DNA of 32,936 bases from Candidatus Altarchaeales archaeon (GTDB taxonomy: Archaea; Altiarchaeota; Altiarchaeia; IMC4; QMZM01). Below, in pieces: positions 24,093-29,908 of this stretch; within the stretch, counting starts at the first letter, position 1, and every line of letters begins with the position of its first letter. The stretch covers positions 1 through 32,936 of the forward strand of contig JAHEXG010000011.1 of assembly GCA_023252215.1 (NCBI GenBank), in the 5' to 3' direction. Below the pieces are notes generated by a model that saw only the letters and a program-made list of their open reading frames with translations, had not been told where the DNA came from and ran no database searches. Made by a program: the position numbers and the translations under genes.

Positions 24093-24226
24093 GATAGGAT
24101 AATATATGGGCAGAGGCTTAGAAAAAGGGTGAAAACAGGTCTTTGGACTATTCAACCACAAACACCGCAAAACGAAGAGGATACTCACGGACAACAAACA
24201 TTTCATCTCCACTCAGCCAATTAATT

Positions 24227-24469
24227 TTACTTATCTTTAGGTGGAGTTTTATTTTTTGCAATAAAATATAAGTCTATTAATGAATAGGTAAAAATAAAAA
24301 TTCCGAAGACAAACGCTAATGCTCCAACACTGAGTATAAAAGGATAATTTGTAAGATGAGTGTTGAGCAAATCGAAAGGAGTGTTTTGAACTATTTCTGG
24401 AATTGAAAAAGTAGACAACGAAAAAAGGAATAATAAGGTAGCTATTATGAATCTTCCCGAGGATTTCAT
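24227..24469 (-). CDS. Small AT-rich membrane protein, unknown function
   Basis: 80 residues from the ATG at 24469; a TTG at 24523 in frame would add 18 hydrophilic residues. Two hydrophobic segments are present (about 6-22 and 45-72 from the ATG), followed by a basic tail K-N-K-T-P-P-K-D-K, so it is a two-TM membrane protein. Base composition is clearly more AT-rich than all neighbours, which suggests recent acquisition. It is divergent from the AbrB-MNT antitoxin gene and its promoter overlaps the palindrome there. I do not recognise the family. The 134 bp between this gene and alaS hold nothing else I can support. Confidence 0.5.
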   Translation of the reverse strand: MKSSGRFIIATLLFLFSLSTFSIPEIVQNTPFDLLNTHLTNYPFILSVGALAFVFGIFIFTYSLIDLYFIAKNKTPPKDK

Positions 24470-24529
24470 TTGTTTGTCAATCCTATCCTCGTGTTTGCCC
24501 TCTTTTATCGTTTCAGTCCCCAATATTTA

Positions 24530-24544
24530 GTAAGATATTCTTAC
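24530..24544. promoter_or_regulatory. Palindrome GTAAGA-TAT-TCTTAC, candidate toxin-antitoxin operator
   Basis: Perfect six-base arms around TAT, ending 1 bp before the antitoxin ATG at 24546 and next to an ATATTTAG box (24523-24530). Placement over the start of a gene whose product has an N-terminal AbrB-type DNA-binding domain suggests autoregulation. Confidence 0.55.
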
Positions 24545-24545
24545 C

Positions 24546-25046
24546 ATGGAAAGAATCGACGTTACGAGCATGAGTTCGAAGGGGCAGGTTGTGATCCCGT
24601 TGAACGTGAGGAAGCGCCTCGACCTGGAGGAGGGCGTACGCTTCGCCGTTTTGGGCGAGGGCGACATGATAGTCTTGAAGAGGATCAGGATGCCTTCTGC
24701 CAGCGTCCTGAGGGAAACTGCTGAGGGGTACGCTACCGGGAAGGATGCAAAGAAGGGGCGAAAGAAGCCCGATCTTCTTTTTCGCCGGGCGGCAGAGAAG
24801 CTTAAGAGTTTTGGGGCAAAGAAAGCCTATGTCTTCGGCTCATATGCGAGGGGCGAGCAAAAGGAGGACAGCGATCTTGACCTCATAGTCGAGTTCTCGG
24901 GTAAAAAGGGCCTCTTGGACAAGGTTAGGATCCAGCAGGAGTTGTCCGATTTTCTCGGGGTCAGGGTCGATCTTTTGAGCGAGGAGGCCATTAGCCCGTA
25001 TATACTGCCTTACGTACTCAAGGAGAGGAGGGTGATCCTTTCGTGA
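24546..25046 (+). CDS. AbrB-domain fused to MNT nucleotidyltransferase, antitoxin
   Basis: 166 residues. Residues 1-48 are a SpoVT/AbrB swapped-hairpin DNA-binding domain (S-S-K-G-Q-V-V-I-P-L-N-V-R-K-R-L). A basic linker (62-78) leads to a minimal nucleotidyltransferase (about 80-160) with Y-V-F-G-S-Y-A-R-G-E (96-104) and D-S-D-L-D-L-I-V-E-F, where Asp110 and Asp112 are the expected metal ligands. MNT proteins of the MntA type neutralise HEPN toxins by adding AMP to a tyrosine. Here the same protein can also bind DNA, so it probably both inactivates the toxin and represses the operon at the palindrome just before the start. The HEPN gene begins inside its stop codon (GTGA overlap). Confidence 0.88.
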   Translation: MERIDVTSMSSKGQVVIPLNVRKRLDLEEGVRFAVLGEGDMIVLKRIRMPSASVLRETAEGYATGKDAKKGRKKPDLLFRRAAEKLKSFGAKKAYVFGSYARGEQKEDSDLDLIVEFSGKKGLLDKVRIQQELSDFLGVRVDLLSEEAISPYILPYVLKERRVILS

Positions 25047-25483
25047 AAGACGATACCGTTTATCTGGCGCACATCATGGAGGCGATCGAAAAGATAGAGC
25101 GATACGCCGCCGGAAAGACGTGTGACGACCTTGTCTCAGACTCCCTTCTGCAGGACGGACTCGCAAGGCAATTGCAAATAATCGGCGAAGCGTGCAAACA
25201 GGTATCCATGGAGATCAAAGAGGACAACCCTGGCGTGCCGTGGAGAGCCATTGCCGGGATGAGGGACGTACTCGTTCATCAATATTGCGGAGTGATCCAA
25301 AAAGACGTGTGGGACACCGTGAAAAACGACATACCTGGGCTAAAGAACGCAGTGGAAAGGATCTTGGAGCCTGCGGGCGGATTTAAGGCGCTCCGGGAGA
25401 AGACTGCGGAATATGCTGCGAAAAAGAAAATAAAGCCTAAAGACGTGAAGGAAGCGATAAAAAGAGCAAGAAGGAAAAAATGA
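25043..25483 (+). CDS. HEPN-domain toxin (HepT/DUF86-like) with basic C-terminal tail
   Basis: 146 residues starting at GTG 25043, overlapping the antitoxin stop by 4 bp. Residues 1-110 are an all-helical HEPN domain with L-Q-I-I-G-E-A (44-50), P-W-R-A-I-A-G-M-R-D and the ribonuclease motif R-x4-H-x-Y (Arg74, His79, Tyr81). In HepT/MntA pairs that tyrosine is the AMPylation target. The family usually ends near residue 110-115; here about 32 residues follow, rich in Lys, Arg and Ala and ending K-R-A-R-R-K-K, which may bind RNA or the antitoxin. It is probably an RNase toxin controlled by the upstream MNT protein. Confidence 0.87.
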   Translation: MKDDTVYLAHIMEAIEKIERYAAGKTCDDLVSDSLLQDGLARQLQIIGEACKQVSMEIKEDNPGVPWRAIAGMRDVLVHQYCGVIQKDVWDTVKNDIPGLKNAVERILEPAGGFKALREKTAEYAAKKKIKPKDVKEAIKRARRKK

Positions 25484-25671
25484 GAGGCCGCTCACACATC
25501 GAACACATAGATAGATGGGTCAGGCATGTGAAAAATACCCCCGGGAGCGAATGGGTAAAGGAGGTAAAACCCCGGATAGACTCGCAGATCATAAGGGCCA
25601 ACCGCTTCTAGGTAGATCTTGCAGAACAGAAGGGCGACGCGAAAAAGATCCGGGAGATACGAGGGATATGA
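25480..25671 (+). pseudogene. Small third gene of the HEPN/MNT operon, interrupted by TAG
   Basis: An ATG at 25480 overlaps the HEPN stop (ATGA). The frame gives 43 residues with a coding look (R-S-H-I-E-H-I-D-R-W, then P-R-I-D-S-Q-I-I-R-A-N-R-F), stops at TAG 25609-25611, and continues in frame for 19 residues (V-D-L-A-E-Q-K-G-D-A-K-K-I-R-E-I-R-G-I) to TGA at 25669-25671. The two halves read as one protein of about 62 residues, resembling small proteins I have seen beside archaeal MNT/HEPN genes where Tyr follows N-R-F. One base change from TAC or TAT would make the TAG. It may be a broken gene, or the 43-residue form may be functional. Confidence 0.5.
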
Positions 25672-25698
25672 TTTAAGCGGAAGAAGATATGTCCGTTC

Positions 25699-26508
25699 TC
25701 ACTTCTTCCCGCAGCCCATGTTCTGTCCCGAGAATATGACGCATAGTCGTCCGCTGTATTCCAGGAGTTCCGCCGAGAGAAGCCAGGTCATTTTTTCTCC
25801 TTCTCTTGGTTTGATCAGTGTTCCTGCGTCCCGGAAGCCTCGTGCGTCGATCGCTTTTTCTATTAGCCTGTCCGGTTCCAGGGGGTCGGGCCACATGGGC
25901 GATCCGTAGACTTTTCTGCCTATTAGTTCTTCGCTGGAGTATCCTGTGAGGTTTTCCCAGGACCTGTTGACTTCCACGTATTTTTTTTCGTCGACTGATA
26001 TGATGGCTACTGGGGCCGGAACGGCCATGAATGCCGCAGTCGTGGATCTGCATTGGTCGTTTAGCGCTTCCTCTGATCTTTTTAGGCCGGTTATGTCTTG
26101 GAGTGTTTCAACTGCGGCTAATATCTCGCCTGCTTCGTCGTATACGGGCGCAGCGTCGAATATGACGTAGCGGTCTTTTCCGCCGAGGTTGCGGAACCAG
26201 TCTTCGGCGTGTAGGCCTCCTTTTGTGAGCAGCGACTTTGAGCGCGTCTTGTAGAGGTTGCTGAAGTCTTCGGACAGTCCGTAGAGGACTATGTCTGCGA
26301 CGCACGGCCTGCGGTGCTGATAGAAGGCTTTCCAGTGTTCGTCCGTGCCCATGACGTCTTTTGCCTTTACTCCGGTCAGTTCCTCGCAGGCTTCGTTCCA
26401 GTACTTGACTTTGTGGTTCTTGTCTAGTACGAACGTAGCGACCGCGGACTTTTTGATCACCGATTCCAAAAGATTCTTTTCTTTTCTTGTGTCTTCAACT
26501 GTTTTCAT
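25699..26508 (-). CDS. Two-PAS-domain protein without output domain
   Basis: 269 residues, soluble. The first PAS domain is at about 15-140 (A-V-A-T-F-V-L-D-K-N-H-K-V-K-Y-W-N-E-A, then L-T-G-V) and the second at about 150-260 (P-A-P-V-A-I-I-S-V-D-E-K-K-Y-V-E-V-N-R-S-W-E-N-L-T-G-Y-S). The first ends with the usual D-I-T-x-x-K-x-x-E-E-A-L linker helix that passes signals to the next domain. There is no kinase, DNA-binding or cyclase domain, and the chain ends with Cys in N-M-G-C-G-K-K. It may bind a small ligand and act by contact with a separate protein. It is convergent with the small decayed gene and transcribed alone. Confidence 0.83.
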   Translation of the reverse strand: MKTVEDTRKEKNLLESVIKKSAVATFVLDKNHKVKYWNEACEELTGVKAKDVMGTDEHWKAFYQHRRPCVADIVLYGLSEDFSNLYKTRSKSLLTKGGLHAEDWFRNLGGKDRYVIFDAAPVYDEAGEILAAVETLQDITGLKRSEEALNDQCRSTTAAFMAVPAPVAIISVDEKKYVEVNRSWENLTGYSSEELIGRKVYGSPMWPDPLEPDRLIEKAIDARGFRDAGTLIKPREGEKMTWLLSAELLEYSGRLCVIFSGQNMGCGKK

Positions 26509-26605
26509 TTTCTGCCGGTTAACTGGGGCGTATTTAGATTAAGGTAAATAGACAAATAAAAGGATCAATAGACATTCGGGCCTCCCAGAAGTCTGTGTGG
26601 ACGTT

Positions 26606-26809
26606 CTATCCAAGTCCCTTTTGAGGGACTCCTTGCTTGATCTTATCCCATCTCTTTCTTTTGGCGGGCGTCATGGTTGAGTTGACGAAGCGGTTTGCTT
26701 CTTCAAGCCAGAGTAGTTTCATCTTGGGGGAAAGCGCGTAGGTTGCGAGTATTTTTTCCTTGTCTAGTGTGAAACTGAAGGCTTCTTTATTTTCTTTTTT
26801 CTTTTTCAT
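26606..26809 (-). CDS. Small partner protein of the AbiEii-like nucleotidyltransferase
   Basis: 67 residues, highly charged, beginning with M-K-K-K-K-E-N-K. The segment L-W-L-E-E-A-N-R-F-V-N-S-T-M-T-P-A-K-R-K-R-W matches the pattern L-x-W-L-E-E-A-N-x-F that I associate with small proteins encoded beside archaeal DUF6036/AbiEii-type nucleotidyltransferases. It overlaps the nucleotidyltransferase 3' end by 23 bp on the same strand, so the two are translated together. A two-gene toxin-antitoxin-like pair is likely, but which is toxin is not evident. Confidence 0.6.
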   Translation of the reverse strand: MKKKKENKEAFSFTLDKEKILATYALSPKMKLLWLEEANRFVNSTMTPAKRKRWDKIKQGVPQKGLG

Positions 26810-27296
26810 GTAGTAGTTCCTCCAATGCTTCCAGAGATTCTATGTCGGCTGTATCCTGTTTTCTTCCGGAGATCTTTTTCAGGGTTTTGAGGTCTTCTAA
26901 GGAGGCTACAGGTATTGAGACGCCCTCCACTTTATAAACCTTTCTTTTTTGGTATACGCCGTTAAATTCTATCGGATTATATACAAAAACATCCACTTCT
27001 TCGAAAGGCTTCTTTGAATTGTAGAATGAGAATACGATCATGTTTTTCTTGGTTTTCCATGACTCCCTTTTTTCGCGGTCTGCAAAATCTATCGGATTTA
27101 CAGGGGCTTTTGGCACATACCCAAGGGAGGACAACGCCTCAAGAAACCTCTCCGCATTCTCTTTTTCAAGGTCTATCATGAGATCCAGATCCACGGTTAA
27201 ACGTACTATGCCGTGCAGGACCACCGCCACCCCTCCGACTACTACGTATTTCACGCGCCGCCTGTTCAGGGTCCGAAAGATGTCCTCGTAATACAT
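26787..27296 (-). CDS. AbiEii/DUF6036-like nucleotidyltransferase
   Basis: 169 residues from the ATG at 27296, one base after the stop of the upstream membrane gene; an ATG at 27317 would add 7 residues. The nucleotidyltransferase motif is V-V-G-G-V-A-V-V-L-H-G followed by T-V-D-L-D-L-M-I-D, with the two Asp residues as metal ligands and a later E-V-D-V-F-V as third acidic strand. Members of this fold include the AbiEii toxin and MenT-type tRNA modifiers. A small charged protein is encoded directly downstream with overlap. A role in toxin-antitoxin or abortive infection is inferred from fold and context. Confidence 0.75.
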   Translation of the reverse strand: MYYEDIFRTLNRRRVKYVVVGGVAVVLHGIVRLTVDLDLMIDLEKENAERFLEALSSLGYVPKAPVNPIDFADREKRESWKTKKNMIVFSFYNSKKPFEEVDVFVYNPIEFNGVYQKRKVYKVEGVSIPVASLEDLKTLKKISGRKQDTADIESLEALEELLHEKEKRK

Positions 27297-27297
27297 T

Positions 27298-28104
27298 CTA
27301 ATGTGTTTTTTTGGCATCCCCCATAGTGCTCTCGTAATTGAGGTAGAATACGACTTGTACCACGGCGAAGAACGATCCTATGGCAGCGAGTATGGCGTTG
27401 TATGTTAGTTCGATGGCAAATCCGCTGAGTGGGTCGCCGGACATCCATCTGAGGACTCCGAATAGGATTATTATGGGAATTGATATCAAGAATCCTAGTA
27501 TCCCGTATAGTATGTTGTAGCCGAAGACTGTCCACCAGCGGTTTTTTACTATCTTTTTGCTGTGGTTTAGGGCTTCTTTTCCGGTTTTGTTGCTTAAGGC
27601 GACTGCGTATATGGCAAAGAACCAGTATACCAGGTATATTATGCCAGGTATTATGAATAGGAGGAACAGGGGTATTAGAAATATTACCATGAGGATATTG
27701 GTCCATATGGCGGCAGGCCATCTGCTTAATGCCTTTAGGTATGCGTCCAGGATGCCTGTTTTTTTACCGTCTATTAGGGATCTCACGTAGTGGGCCATGG
27801 CCATCGTGGATAGCAGGCCTATGAATGCCAGCCCTATTTCTACAAGGAATAGGACTAGAAAAGAGTACACTATCTGGCCGAGGTTGGATGAAACATAGTC
27901 TATCTGTTCTTCGGGGGACAGGGATGGGTCGTCCATTCCCGGCACCGCGAATGCCTTCTCGGCCATAAGGTTTATTATGTTCACTGGTATGGCTATGAGA
28001 AGGGCGAGGGTTATTATGGCTGCTGCGTTTTCTCTGAAGATCTTCCAGGCGCATGATAGTATCTCCGTAAAGGAGTATTCCTTTTTGTATGTAGCGGATT
28101 CCAT
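27298..28104 (-). CDS. Multi-pass membrane protein, YciC/DUF975-like
   Basis: 268 residues. A short N-terminal cytoplasmic part with S-F-T-E-I-L-S-C-A-W-K-I-F-R-E-N is followed by about six hydrophobic segments, including one centred on I-I-T-L-A-L-L-I-A-I-P and long ones around L-V-L-F-L-V-E-I-G-L-A-F and M-V-I-F-L-I-P-L-F-L-L-F-I-I-P-G. This arrangement is typical of the glycerophosphodiesterase-membrane-domain/YciC group, whose function is mostly unknown. It is divergent from the rubredoxin gene across 40 bp. The nucleotidyltransferase starts one base after its stop, so both may be on one transcript. Confidence 0.65.
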   Translation of the reverse strand: MESATYKKEYSFTEILSCAWKIFRENAAAIITLALLIAIPVNIINLMAEKAFAVPGMDDPSLSPEEQIDYVSSNLGQIVYSFLVLFLVEIGLAFIGLLSTMAMAHYVRSLIDGKKTGILDAYLKALSRWPAAIWTNILMVIFLIPLFLLFIIPGIIYLVYWFFAIYAVALSNKTGKEALNHSKKIVKNRWWTVFGYNILYGILGFLISIPIIILFGVLRWMSGDPLSGFAIELTYNAILAAIGSFFAVVQVVFYLNYESTMGDAKKTH

Positions 28105-28144
28105 TCTGGTTAGTCTATTAAATCGCCAAGCTTAAATAATTAAT

Positions 28145-28306
28145 ATGGCCAGGTATAGATGCACCGTATGTGACTGGGTATACGACGAGTCTCTCGGGGA
28201 CCCAAAGTTTGGGATAACTGCTGGAACAAAATTTTCAAGCCTGCCCGGCGACTGGGTGTGCCCGGTATGCGGGGCGACTAAAGACCTCTTTGTGGAAGAA
28301 AAATAG
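28145..28306 (+). CDS. Rubredoxin
   Basis: 53 residues with both iron-binding knuckles: Y-R-C-T-V-C-D-W-V-Y-D (Cys6, Cys9) and V-C-P-V-C-G-A (Cys39, Cys42). The aromatic core and the D-P-x-x-G-I-x-A-G-T-x-F segment between them are standard. Rubredoxin is a one-electron carrier, in anaerobes often giving electrons to oxygen- or peroxide-reducing enzymes. The ATG follows a TTAAATAATTAAT box. The next gene, a hemerythrin-like protein, starts 12 bp after the stop, and the pair suggests an oxygen-response operon. Confidence 0.95.
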   Translation: MARYRCTVCDWVYDESLGDPKFGITAGTKFSSLPGDWVCPVCGATKDLFVEEK

Positions 28307-28318
28307 GGAAAACATGAT

Positions 28319-28867
28319 ATGAAACCAGCAGCCCCTTTGATGATAGAGCACCGGCTGATAGAGCGCATGGTGGAGCTATTGAAAAAAGAGCGCGACGCGG
28401 TGGTGAAAGGTAAAAAGCCGGACAACGGATTAATCCTGGCAGCCGCGGATTTCTTCAGGACATATGCGGATAGGACGCATCATGGGAAAGAGGAAGACAT
28501 ATTATTCAGGGAATTATCCAAAAAGACGCTTTCAGACGAGCATAAGAGGATCATGGGCGAGTTACGGGAAGAGCACATCTTGGCCAGGAAGAACGTGAGA
28601 GGATTGTCGGAGGCAATCGGGCGTTATGCCGGGGGCGATGAGGGGGCCGGGACGGATATATTGTCTTATCTGGATGCGCTCACGGAATTGTATCCTGCGC
28701 ATATCGAAAAAGAGGACAGGCATTTCTTTATTCCGGTGATGGGATATTTCACGGCAGAGGAGCAGGATAAGATGCTCAAAGAGTTCTATGAATTCGACAG
28801 GAACATGATACATGAGAAGTATAGGAAAGTGGTGGAGGATTATAGCTCCCTTGTAAGGCCTGTGTGA
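28319..28867 (+). CDS. Hemerythrin-like (HHE) protein
   Basis: 182 residues. Helical protein with the hemerythrin HHE ligand pattern: His11 in I-E-H-R-L-I, His54/His55 and Glu58 in R-T-H-H-G-K-E-E-D-I-L-F, His86 in E-E-H-I-L-A-R, and H-I-E-K-E-D-R-H-F-F near residue 140. These bind a di-iron centre that can hold O2 or sense iron or oxygen. It is longer than the minimal domain but in the usual range for prokaryotic single-domain forms. It follows rubredoxin by 12 bp. Likely role is oxygen scavenging or nitric-oxide/oxygen defence; binding is not proven. Confidence 0.88.
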   Translation: MKPAAPLMIEHRLIERMVELLKKERDAVVKGKKPDNGLILAAADFFRTYADRTHHGKEEDILFRELSKKTLSDEHKRIMGELREEHILARKNVRGLSEAIGRYAGGDEGAGTDILSYLDALTELYPAHIEKEDRHFFIPVMGYFTAEEQDKMLKEFYEFDRNMIHEKYRKVVEDYSSLVRPV

Positions 28868-28915
28868 GAAACAAGCTTTACTTCCTTTTTTATTAATAGT
28901 AGCAAGGCACTATAT

Positions 28916-29257
28916 TTATCTTTTTCGATTTACATCAATGCAGGATATTTCTTCCATGAATTCGGGCAGCTTGTTCTTTATTATGTCCCAAACTACTTCC
29001 AGGTCCACTCCAAAGTAACTATGGGCCAGGATATCCCGCAAGCCGGCGATCTTTCGCCATTCCACGTCCGGGTGCTTGTTTTTGACCTATTCCGGCACGT
29101 TCTTGACGGCTTCGCCTATGATCTCTAAATTTCTTAAGACAGCGTCAACGGCAATCTTTTTAGCTGAGAACTCCTCATAAGGCAGGCCTTTTGTTTACTC
29201 CGCTATTCTCGATCCAGCCTCCAAAATATCAGCAATATACGCTCTATAATCACGCAT
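28916..29257 (-). pseudogene. HEPN toxin pseudogene (two nonsense codons, no frameshift)
   Basis: One reading frame of 114 codons encodes a full HEPN/DUF86 protein: M-R-D-Y-R-A-Y-I-A-D-I-L-E-A, later L-E-I-I-G-E-A-V-K, and the motif R-D-I-L-A-H-S-Y with Arg, His and Tyr intact. Two in-frame stops break it: TAA at codon 21 (29195-29197) where Tyr is expected before T-K-G, and TAG at codon 57 (29087-29089) where Glu or Asp is expected before V-K. Both are single-base changes. The start overlaps the stop of the intact MNT gene by 8 bp, the usual arrangement. The toxin is therefore dead while the antitoxin frame is kept. Confidence 0.85.
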
Positions 29258-29546
29258 ACAAGACCTCTTTTATTAGGTGGGGCTTAATGAGCGGTTTCAC
29301 CGATTCGGAGAACACCAGGTCGACCTTGCATCCTAAGAGGTCCTCCAGGAAGAATTTTGCGCCCATGTAATTGTCGAAGGATTTTTTGCCTTTCTCAAAC
29401 TCCACTAAAAGGTCCACGTCGCTCCCTTTTTTCTCGTCGCCGCGAACATATGAGCCAAACAAGCCGATCCGCAGGATTCCGAATCCGCGAATCCTTGACT
29501 CATTCTTTCTTATGCTTTTCAGGATGCGTTCCCGGTTCATAGACAT
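29250..29546 (-). CDS. MNT-family nucleotidyltransferase antitoxin
   Basis: 98 residues from the ATG at 29546 (ATG 29540 is also possible; the frame is open to 29567). The motif L-F-G-S-Y-V-R-G-D-E-K-K-G-S-D-V-D-L-L-V-E-F is complete with both catalytic Asp residues, followed by L-E-D-L-L-G-C-K-V-D-L-V and a final P-L-I-K-P-H-L-I-K-E helix. It is a stand-alone MntA-like protein, without the AbrB domain of the other copy in this window. Its partner HEPN gene downstream is a pseudogene, so this is an orphan antitoxin. GTATATCTATTT just before the start may be its promoter. Confidence 0.86.
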   Translation of the reverse strand: MSMNRERILKSIRKNESRIRGFGILRIGLFGSYVRGDEKKGSDVDLLVEFEKGKKSFDNYMGAKFFLEDLLGCKVDLVFSESVKPLIKPHLIKEVLYA

Positions 29547-29614
29547 AAATAGATATACGCAGAACAAAAATAAAACCTGCGAGCAGGGCTGTAAACCGGG
29601 AATAAAGGTCTAAA

Positions 29615-29633
29615 CTGCATTTCTCCCATGCAG
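29615..29633. repeat. Short inverted repeat CTGCAT-N7-ATGCAG
   Basis: A perfect 6-bp stem with a 7-base loop in the 138-bp non-coding stretch between the divergent MNT and HicB genes. It could be a protein site or chance. Confidence 0.3.
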
Positions 29634-29694
29634 CTTGATACTCGTAATAGAATCCGAAACATGGTTATATATCCCAGAAAACGCACATTAGTTT

Positions 29695-29856
29695 ATGGAT
29701 CTTACAGTCGTCATCCGCAGGGAGGGTAATTGGTATACTGCCTGGGCTGCGGACCTTGACATAGGCTCTCAGGGCAAGACGTTAGAGGAAGCGATGAATA
29801 ATATCGGGGAGGCTGTAGACTTGTACGTGGAGGGCGAGGATTCTGTGCCCAGTTAG
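29695..29856 (+). CDS. Solo HicB-like small protein
   Basis: 53 residues. The core matches the HicB antitoxin fold: V-V-I-R-R-E-G-N-W-Y-T-A-W-A-A-D-L-D-I-G-S-Q-G-K-T-L-E-E-A fragments with the usual degenerate RNase H-like strands, then N-I-G-E-A-V-D-L-Y-V-E. No C-terminal DNA-binding domain and no HicA toxin gene is present on either side, so it belongs to the short orphan HicB type common in archaea. A TTATATAT box at 29665-29672 lies about 24 bp before the ATG, fitting leaderless transcription. Confidence 0.75.
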   Translation: MDLTVVIRREGNWYTAWAADLDIGSQGKTLEEAMNNIGEAVDLYVEGEDSVPS

Positions 29857-29908
29857 CAGGTCCGTTTTGTCGTATTTTTTGGTCCGGCCTCTGTCGAACA
29901 AAAAAATT

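Noticed and set aside
24093-24212. N-terminal extension of alaS to 24212
   Set aside because: The extra 40 residues are unlike any AlaRS start and would cover the likely promoter; the conserved start M-S-G-K-I-S-E-Y-E is at 24092.
25609-25611. UAG read as pyrrolysine or another sense codon in the small gene
   Set aside because: iscS (12433-12435), rubredoxin (28304-28306) and HicB (29854-29856) end at TAG at normal lengths, and no pyl genes are visible, so TAG is an ordinary stop here.
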